A stretch of DNA of 11,388 nucleotides from Deltaproteobacteria bacterium. GTDB taxonomy: Bacteria; Desulfobacterota; Desulfobacteria; Desulfobacterales; Desulfobacteraceae. The stretch covers positions 1-11,388 of the forward strand of contig JAFCZY010000024.1 of NCBI GenBank assembly GCA_019314105.1, written 5' to 3'. The notes under the pieces were generated by a model, which searched no databases, was not told the DNA's origin, and was given only the letters and a program-made list of their open reading frames with translations. Positions 6,415 to 11,388 of the stretch are shown here, piece by piece (the first letter of the stretch is position 1; every line of letters begins with the position of its first letter). The translations under genes were made by a program, and so were the position numbers.

Positions 6415-8749
6415 TATCAAGCGAGCAAAAGAATTTCTTTCGACATCACCTTATGTGTTGTGGATGTTACTGAGCATTATCACGATACTCTTTACCGTTA
6501 CCCATTACCCGGAACAGAGTAAAACATCCTATTCTTATCGTATCGGGGATGTGGCAAAAAGGGATATTAAAGCACCCAAAAATTTCTTTGTCGAAGATAA
6601 AGAAGCCACAGATATTAAGAAAAATGAAGTAAAAGAATCTGTTAAAATTATATATGATTTTGATGCCGCCCTGCTTAAAAAGATCTCTTCCAACATTGAT
6701 GCGGCAATGAAAATTCCCCGGGAGCTGTTCAAAAAAGCAGATGAGCAGACCTTAGAACCGGATCCGACATTTGCTATTGTATTGGCCACTAAACCCGGGT
6801 TTGAAGAAAAACTGGGCATTGAAATCAGCAAAGAGGTTTATTCAATTCTATACAAACATCAATTCTCTTCTGACATTACCATGATTCTTACAACCATTAT
6901 TGACAAAATTCTTACAAACGGAATTGTAGCAAATAAAGAAATTTTACTAAAGGAAACGGACAAGGGAATTATTCTTCGAACCATAGGGTCCACAGAAGAG
7001 AGGACTGTCAATAATTTGAAGGTCTTTTATGGTCCGGATCAGGCAAAAGCCATGGTTCGAATCGAAGGAGAACCCCTGTTAAAAGGTATCAACTACACTC
7101 TTTCCAATCTGATCGTTGATTTGTGCCAAAAATTACTACAGCCCAATATTACCTTAAATAAAAATGAAACGGAAAAAAGGATACAGGAAGCTGAAACTCA
7201 AATAAAACCGATTCTGTATAAGATCAAAGCCGGTGAAATGATTTTAAGGGAAGGGGAACGGGTAGATAAAGTACAGCAGGTAAAGCTATCTGCCCTTCAG
7301 GACCAGGCAGAAGAAAAGGATATTTTCATTTCCAGCACAGGGATTGCCTTAATCACTTTTTTATCCATTCTGGTGGTTTATCTCCTCTTCTTAAAAGACC
7401 ACAAAAAATTACAACCGGCTCATAATAAGCATATTCTCTTTCTATCATTAGGGCTTATCCTGTATCTCACCTTTGCCAAGTTTTCAACCTATATTGCCCA
7501 GTCGGCAAATCCTGAAGCCATGTGGGATTTCTCCTCCCTGTCGTTCTTCATGATCATCCCCATCCCGTCAGCGGCCATGCTGACCTGCCTGTTCCTGGGA
7601 TTTGATATTGCCGTTTTTTTCACCATTGTTCTCTCCTTGCTGACAAGCCTTTCCTTTTCAGGTAGTTTTGAGGTCTTTATCTTTTTCTTTTTATCCAGTA
7701 TTACGGCTGCCTATTGGGTCAAAGAGCGGCAAGAGAGGAAGAACTTTATCATCGCCGGTTTCAAACTTGCGGCATTCAATGTTGTTCTGGCACTTTCCCT
7801 TGGATTCTATTCCCTTGCCCAGCCCGATGTTACCATTCTTGCAAAAGAAATGGCCCTTGCTTTTTGCGGCGGTCTTTTTGCCGCCACCTTTACCATCGGA
7901 TTTACGCCACTGATTGAAATTATTTTCGATTATACGACAGACTCAAAGCTTCTGGAATTTGCAAACCTTGATCAGCCTCTGATTAAAAGACTGATGATCG
8001 AAGCCCCGGGCACGTATAATCACAGTATCATTGTTGCCACTCTGGCGGAAGCTGCTGCATCGGCCATAGAAGCCAGCAGCCTTAAAGCGAAAGTAATGGG
8101 ATATTACCATGATATCGGAAAGCTGGGTAAAACATTATACTTTATCGAGAATCAGTCAGACGGTAGAAACAGGCATGACAAGCTCTCTCCTTCCATGTCA
8201 GCCCTCATTTTAATCGGGCATGTAAAAAAGGGGGTTGAGCTGGCAAAAAAACACAAACTCGGGAATGAAATTATTGAAGGAATTATTCAACATCATGGTA
8301 CTTCCCTGATCAAATATTTTTATCAAAAAAGCTTAAAAAGCGGAAATGACACGGTAAAAGAAGAAAATTTCAGATATCCGGGGCCTAAACCCCAGACAAG
8401 AGAGGCCGGTATTGTCATGCTGGCGGATGTTGTTGAAGCGGCTGTCAGAGCATTAGACCGGCCTACCTCTGCGAGAATCCAGGGACGGGTGAAAGAACTG
8501 GTAAACGACATTTTTGCCGATGGACAACTGGAAGAATGTGAAATGACACTAAAAGATCTTCATCAGATTGCAAAAAGCTTTAATAATATTTTAACCAGTA
8601 TTTATCACAGCCGGATAGAATACCCGGAAAAATCTCAGGGGAAAAATGGGACATCTAAAGATACTGATCGACAATCAGCAAAAAAGGAAAATACCAACGG
8701 AAACACTCCACAAAAAGACAAAACAGATCTTAAACGCCTTGGGTTGTGA
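6389..8749 (+). CDS. pgpH: PgpH-type 7TM-HD cyclic-dinucleotide phosphodiesterase
   Basis: 786 residues. Domain order: a cytoplasmic start and first membrane helix (about 21-39), a large extracytoplasmic region (about 42-310, the 7TMR-HDED type), a bundle of about seven membrane helices (312-512), and a cytoplasmic HD domain (about 535-740). The HD metal residues are visible: H545, H574/D575 in YYHDIGK, H611, H635/H636 in IIQHHGT, and D680. The best-studied homologue, Listeria PgpH, hydrolyses c-di-AMP, so that is the likely substrate (family knowledge). The frame is open to 6320, but MKKNKTDNN at 6389 gives the usual short N-terminus; M at 6383 is an alternative. Neither has a clear ribosome site, consistent with coupling to the overlapping phoH-like gene. 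The last 34 residues are a K/N/T/D-rich tail lying wholly over the start of ybeY in another frame. Confidence 0.9.
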   Translation: MKKNKTDNNIKRAKEFLSTSPYVLWMLLSIITILFTVTHYPEQSKTSYSYRIGDVAKRDIKAPKNFFVEDKEATDIKKNEVKESVKIIYDFDAALLKKISSNIDAAMKIPRELFKKADEQTLEPDPTFAIVLATKPGFEEKLGIEISKEVYSILYKHQFSSDITMILTTIIDKILTNGIVANKEILLKETDKGIILRTIGSTEERTVNNLKVFYGPDQAKAMVRIEGEPLLKGINYTLSNLIVDLCQKLLQPNITLNKNETEKRIQEAETQIKPILYKIKAGEMILREGERVDKVQQVKLSALQDQAEEKDIFISSTGIALITFLSILVVYLLFLKDHKKLQPAHNKHILFLSLGLILYLTFAKFSTYIAQSANPEAMWDFSSLSFFMIIPIPSAAMLTCLFLGFDIAVFFTIVLSLLTSLSFSGSFEVFIFFFLSSITAAYWVKERQERKNFIIAGFKLAAFNVVLALSLGFYSLAQPDVTILAKEMALAFCGGLFAATFTIGFTPLIEIIFDYTTDSKLLEFANLDQPLIKRLMIEAPGTYNHSIIVATLAEAAASAIEASSLKAKVMGYYHDIGKLGKTLYFIENQSDGRNRHDKLSPSMSALILIGHVKKGVELAKKHKLGNEIIEGIIQHHGTSLIKYFYQKSLKSGNDTVKEENFRYPGPKPQTREAGIVMLADVVEAAVRALDRPTSARIQGRVKELVNDIFADGQLEECEMTLKDLHQIAKSFNNILTSIYHSRIEYPEKSQGKNGTSKDTDRQSAKKENTNGNTPQKDKTDLKRLGL
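8637..8641 (+). promoter_or_regulatory. Ribosome binding site of ybeY inside pgpH
   Basis: AGGGG at 8637-8641 lies 4 nt before the ATG at 8646. It supports a ybeY start deep inside pgpH, and hence a genuine 104-nt overlap of the two coding regions. The spacing is on the short side. Confidence 0.55.
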
Positions 8750-9110
8750 TGCCCATGAGATATCCATCGTGATAACAGATAATGATCAGATTCAACACCT
8801 CAACAAGACCTACCGGGGAATCGACAAACCCACAAATGTTCTGGCATTCCCCATGCAGGAAGGCCAATTTGCGGATATAACGCCCGGCCTTTTAGGGGAT
8901 GTTGTCATCTCTTGTGAAACCGCTCAGCAAGAGGCAGATATGGCAGCCATAACTCTTTCAGAAAGACTGTCTCAGCTTCTGATTCATGGTACCCTGCATT
9001 TGATGGGATTTGATCACGAAGAAAGTCCGTCAGATGCGCAGAAGATGGAAGACAAAAGCCTTGAGCTGTTAAGAAAAATTGAAACCAATAAAGAGTTGAC
9101 TATATTTTAA
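8646..9110 (+). CDS. ybeY: YbeY endoribonuclease / rRNA maturation factor
   Basis: 154 residues. The zinc-binding signature HGTLHLMGFDH places histidines at 114, 118 and 124. The upstream YRGIDKPTNVLAFP and GDVVIS stretches are also conserved in YbeY (the family more often has PTDVLSFP). YbeY is a metal-dependent single-strand endoribonuclease involved in 16S rRNA 3' maturation and 70S ribosome quality control in the cytoplasm. The N-terminal MGHLKILIDNQQKRK has the beta-strand and NxQ character of a true YbeY start and is preceded by AGGGG, so the 104-nt overlap with the 3' end of pgpH (frame +1 relative to pgpH) is taken as real. It is followed after 20 nt by pdxJ and shares the operon with its usual partner, the phoH-like gene. 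Confidence 0.94.
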   Translation: MGHLKILIDNQQKRKIPTETLHKKTKQILNALGCDAHEISIVITDNDQIQHLNKTYRGIDKPTNVLAFPMQEGQFADITPGLLGDVVISCETAQQEADMAAITLSERLSQLLIHGTLHLMGFDHEESPSDAQKMEDKSLELLRKIETNKELTIF

Positions 9111-9130
9111 ATAATGGAGGAGACAGACAA

Positions 9131-9850
9131 ATGGCCCAACTTGCTGTAAATGTAGATCATGTGGCGACGTTAAGGGAAGCCCGGGGAATCAATTATCCGG
9201 AACCGGTTGCAGCGGCTGTTGCTGCCGAGACAGCAGGAGCTGACGGGATCGTTGTGCATTTGAGAGGAGACCGCCGTCATATAAAAGAAAGAGATGTCAG
9301 GCTGTTAAGAAAAATTGTACAATCAAAACTCATACTGGAAATGGCTGCCACAACTGAAATGTTAGGGATCGCACTGGATATCAAACCGGACTGTGTCACC
9401 CTTGTCCCTGAAAAAAGAGAGGAACTGACCACAGAAGGCGGTCTGGATCTGATCACCCATGAAAACCATATAAGGGAAGCTGTCGCCACTTTAAAAAATG
9501 CCGGAATGGCTGTCTGCATTTTTATTGATCCGGATCTTGACCAGATTAAAATCGCCCATAAAATTGATGCGGATATGATTGAAATTCATACCGGCGCCTT
9601 TTGTGATGCCACGACTGCGGCACAAAAACAAAAAGAATTTTTCAGAATTATTGATGCGGCAAAAATCGGAACCAAATTAAACCTTGAGGTAAATGCCGGT
9701 CACGGCATCTGTTACAATACGATTAAAGCATTTAAGGGGCTATCTGAAATCAGCGAATTCAGCATTGGACACAGCATTATCGCAAGAGCCATATTAACCG
9801 GCATGGACCAGGCTGTCAGAGATATGAAACACCTCATTTCAACTCTTTGA
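9131..9850 (+). CDS. pdxJ: Pyridoxine 5'-phosphate synthase
   Basis: 239 residues, normal length. PdxJ condenses 1-deoxy-D-xylulose 5-phosphate with 3-amino-2-oxopropyl phosphate to pyridoxine 5'-phosphate, the ring-closing step of DXP-dependent vitamin B6 synthesis. Visible signatures are LAVNVDHVATLREAR at the N-terminus, VVHLRGDRRHI with H43, LEMA with E70, LVPEKREELTTEGGLD (91-106), NAGHG with H191, and FSIGHSIIARA near the C-terminus. H43, E70 and H191 correspond to the catalytic residues of E. coli PdxJ with a shift of two. The usual VHLRED has G in place of E here. A GGAGGA ribosome site (9116-9121) precedes the ATG. It is the last gene of the phoH-like operon, and its final 12 nt overlap the convergent HAD gene. 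Confidence 0.96.
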   Translation: MAQLAVNVDHVATLREARGINYPEPVAAAVAAETAGADGIVVHLRGDRRHIKERDVRLLRKIVQSKLILEMAATTEMLGIALDIKPDCVTLVPEKREELTTEGGLDLITHENHIREAVATLKNAGMAVCIFIDPDLDQIKIAHKIDADMIEIHTGAFCDATTAAQKQKEFFRIIDAAKIGTKLNLEVNAGHGICYNTIKAFKGLSEISEFSIGHSIIARAILTGMDQAVRDMKHLISTL

Positions 9851-10735
9851 TATCCATCCTGACGCTGTTACAGCCTGGGAGACACCGCAGTGATTGTTGG
9901 ACGGCACAGTCTCAAATACTTGCTTGAGGCTATCCGGCGCATTTTCCACGACAAATCCTTTTCCTGACCAGGACAAAAGATCCTGGTCATTATAATCATT
10001 TCCCACTGAGACAATATTATTCCTGCTCACGCCAAGCCTTTGAGCAAGCCAGAAAGCAGATTTCGCCTTAGATACATCTTTATGAAACACCTCTATCCAT
10101 GCAGATTGATGGTCAAGCGGTGAGGTTGCATGAATCACGCTGAAACCGGATAAGTCTTTTTTTATTGTTTCTATAGTATCCATCTTTGCCCCACCCGGTA
10201 GAATCACCAATACTTCAGTGGCCGACTCGCAATGGACATGTCCCTCCTCCAGAGGCACTGCATATTCTTTATAAAGCGCCAGCCTGGCCTGGAAATCAGG
10301 ATTATGATTTCCATGGGATTTATATAAAAAATATCTTGTATCCGGTATGGCCTTATGCACCATATAATCAACCCTTCGAAGGTCCAGATAGTTTGTTATC
10401 TGTCTAATATCCGAGGACGGCACGGCTTTTTGAAATATCACCTTACCGCCTGGAAATTCCATGATACCGGCACCAGTCGAGAATATGACATAATCAACCG
10501 GTAAAGGATTATCTCCTCTATCCATGCCAATATCCTTCAATGCTTTCTCAAATGAATATACAGACCGCCCGGTTGCAATGGCCGTCACTATTTTTCTTAG
10601 TCTTAACATCTCAAGGGTTTTGATGTCTTCATGGGAGATGGTTTTGTCATCTGTTAATAATGTTCCGTCAAAATCAGTGATAAAAAGTTTTTTTTCCATT
10701 CCCCTGTATTTTCCATAAAAAATATTTGGTTTCAT
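9839..10735 (-). CDS. HAD superfamily phosphatase, Cof type (C2-capped)
   Basis: 298 residues from the ATG at 10735. All four HAD motifs are visible: motif I DFDGTLL (D21 nucleophile, D23 acid/base), motif II ATGR with T55, motif III SKAK with K223, and motif IV GNDYND (245-250). The long insert between motifs II and III (about 85-205) is the C2 cap of the Cof/YbiV-type sugar-phosphate and nucleotide phosphatases. The substrate cannot be read from sequence; a cytoplasmic phosphosugar or cofactor phosphate phosphatase is likely. The typical family start is MEKKLFITDFDGT, at residue 13 (10699). An AGGGGA lies too close before that ATG, and only a distant AAGG precedes the ATG at 10735, so the start is uncertain. 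Convergent with pdxJ (12-nt overlap) and divergent from the downstream hydrolase by 49 nt. Confidence 0.87.
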   Translation of the reverse strand: MKPNIFYGKYRGMEKKLFITDFDGTLLTDDKTISHEDIKTLEMLRLRKIVTAIATGRSVYSFEKALKDIGMDRGDNPLPVDYVIFSTGAGIMEFPGGKVIFQKAVPSSDIRQITNYLDLRRVDYMVHKAIPDTRYFLYKSHGNHNPDFQARLALYKEYAVPLEEGHVHCESATEVLVILPGGAKMDTIETIKKDLSGFSVIHATSPLDHQSAWIEVFHKDVSKAKSAFWLAQRLGVSRNNIVSVGNDYNDQDLLSWSGKGFVVENAPDSLKQVFETVPSNNHCGVSQAVTASGWISKS

Positions 10736-10784
10736 GCCAAACTGTGATACCTTTTTTTAAACGAATAAACAATATGGTTTTTTT

Positions 10785-11388
10785 ATGAGTAAAATGACAT
10801 CACAAATATTATCAGCGATTTTCAGACATTTGAAATCACGGCCCACCTTTGAATCTGTCGGTATCAAGCCCTACAGGAACCTTCTTGAAAAAAGCGCTCT
10901 CATTTTCAAGCCGAACAAATTTATCAAAGTTGAACCGGTTTATATCAACACCATTGAAGCACAATGGCTGTCACCGTTACACCATGATACAAACCGGATC
11001 ATCCTGTATATTCATGGCGGTGGATTTATTGCCGGGTCAATGAATTCCCACAAAGACCTTGCATCACGAATCGCCATTGCTTCGGATGCAAAGGTTTTGA
11101 TTTTTAACTATCGACTGGCCCCGGAACATCCCTTCCCAGAAGGATTAACAGACGTAAGGGAAGCCTATCAATGGGTAACGGATAATTTTCAAACCACCTA
11201 CACCATCAGCCTTGTCGCAGATTCCGCAGGCGCAGGCCTTGCTCTTTCCCTGTTATCGATGTTGCTGACAGACAAAGATCCCTTGCCGGCATGCTCTGTA
11301 TTGATCTCCCCCTGGATTGATCTTGAATGCAAAAACAACTCCCATATTAAAAATCAAGAAAAAGACCCCATGCTCAGTCAACGCATCT
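10785..11388 (+). CDS. Hormone-sensitive-lipase family alpha/beta hydrolase, N-terminal part (runs off right edge)
   Basis: 201 codons are present and the frame is open at the right edge. The oxyanion-hole motif HGGGF (77-81), YRLAPEHPFPEGL (109-121) and the nucleophile elbow ADSAGAG with S147 identify the HSL (abhydrolase_3) family of serine esterases; the catalytic Asp and His should lie beyond the edge. The first glycine of the usual GDSAGG is alanine here, and so is the last. The probable substrate is a short- or medium-chain ester in the cytoplasm. The ATG at 10785 has no clear ribosome site; the ATG at 10794 is an alternative with a weak GAG upstream. It was found by direct translation. 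The divergent HAD gene starts 49 nt away, so the two probably share a small control region (inference). Confidence 0.85.
   Translation, partial: MSKMTSQILSAIFRHLKSRPTFESVGIKPYRNLLEKSALIFKPNKFIKVEPVYINTIEAQWLSPLHHDTNRIILYIHGGGFIAGSMNSHKDLASRIAIASDAKVLIFNYRLAPEHPFPEGLTDVREAYQWVTDNFQTTYTISLVADSAGAGLALSLLSMLLTDKDPLPACSVLISPWIDLECKNNSHIKNQEKDPMLSQRI

Noticed and set aside
6535..6831. 98-codon open frame on the minus strand inside pgpH
   Set aside because: It lies antisense within the well-supported extracytoplasmic domain of PgpH and shows no recognisable motif.
9277..9519. 80-codon open frame on the minus strand inside pdxJ
   Set aside because: It is a shadow of the conserved pdxJ coding region, with no ribosome site or family features.
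10774..10788. Four-codon upstream reading frame (ATG to TGA) overlapping the hydrolase start as ATGA
   Set aside because: It is too short and has no ribosome site; a chance occurrence in a T-rich leader is likely.

Overview
The window reads as chromosomal core DNA from a Desulfobacteraceae-type sulfate reducer (Desulfobacterota; Desulfobacula or Desulfobacter-like). This is inferred from three things: an EtfAB-linked membrane Fe-S oxidoreductase next to etfB, the phoH-pgpH-ybeY-pdxJ gene order, and a moderately AT-rich composition with AT-rich intergenic DNA. No sequence search was possible. I see no mobile element, CRISPR array, tRNA, rRNA or phage gene, and no gene-free stretch longer than 300 bases.

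Layout. (1) Positions 1-3000, minus strand: a TetR regulator resembling Bacillus FadR, then a large membrane Fe-S oxidoreductase of the FadF/EMO type, then the start of etfB, which runs off the left edge. Together they suggest a fatty-acid or acyl-CoA oxidation electron-transfer unit: acyl-CoA dehydrogenases reduce EtfAB, and the membrane protein passes electrons to menaquinone. (2) 3166-4455, plus strand: a class II aldolase-like protein divergent from the regulator. The shared intergenic region holds a 16-bp inverted repeat beside a good -35 element. (3) 4468-5355, minus strand: a CvpA membrane protein and a single-domain MazG, translated in close coupling. (4) 5464-9850, plus strand: a tight housekeeping operon of PhoH-like ATPase, PgpH-type 7TM-HD phosphodiesterase, YbeY endoribonuclease and PdxJ, with overlaps of 26 and 104 nt and a gap of 20 nt. 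(5) 9839-10735, minus strand: a Cof-type HAD phosphatase whose 3' end overlaps pdxJ by 12 nt. (6) 10785 to the right edge, plus strand: a hormone-sensitive-lipase-family hydrolase, incomplete.

I found no convincing new multi-gene system. The observations most worth following are: the membrane oxidoreductase has lost every cysteine of its first CCG domain while keeping the second; the pgpH and ybeY coding regions overlap by 104 nt, exactly where the PgpH domain ends; and the regulator is probably translated from a TTG codon 14 codons inside the longest reading frame, with a dyad operator candidate next to its promoter.
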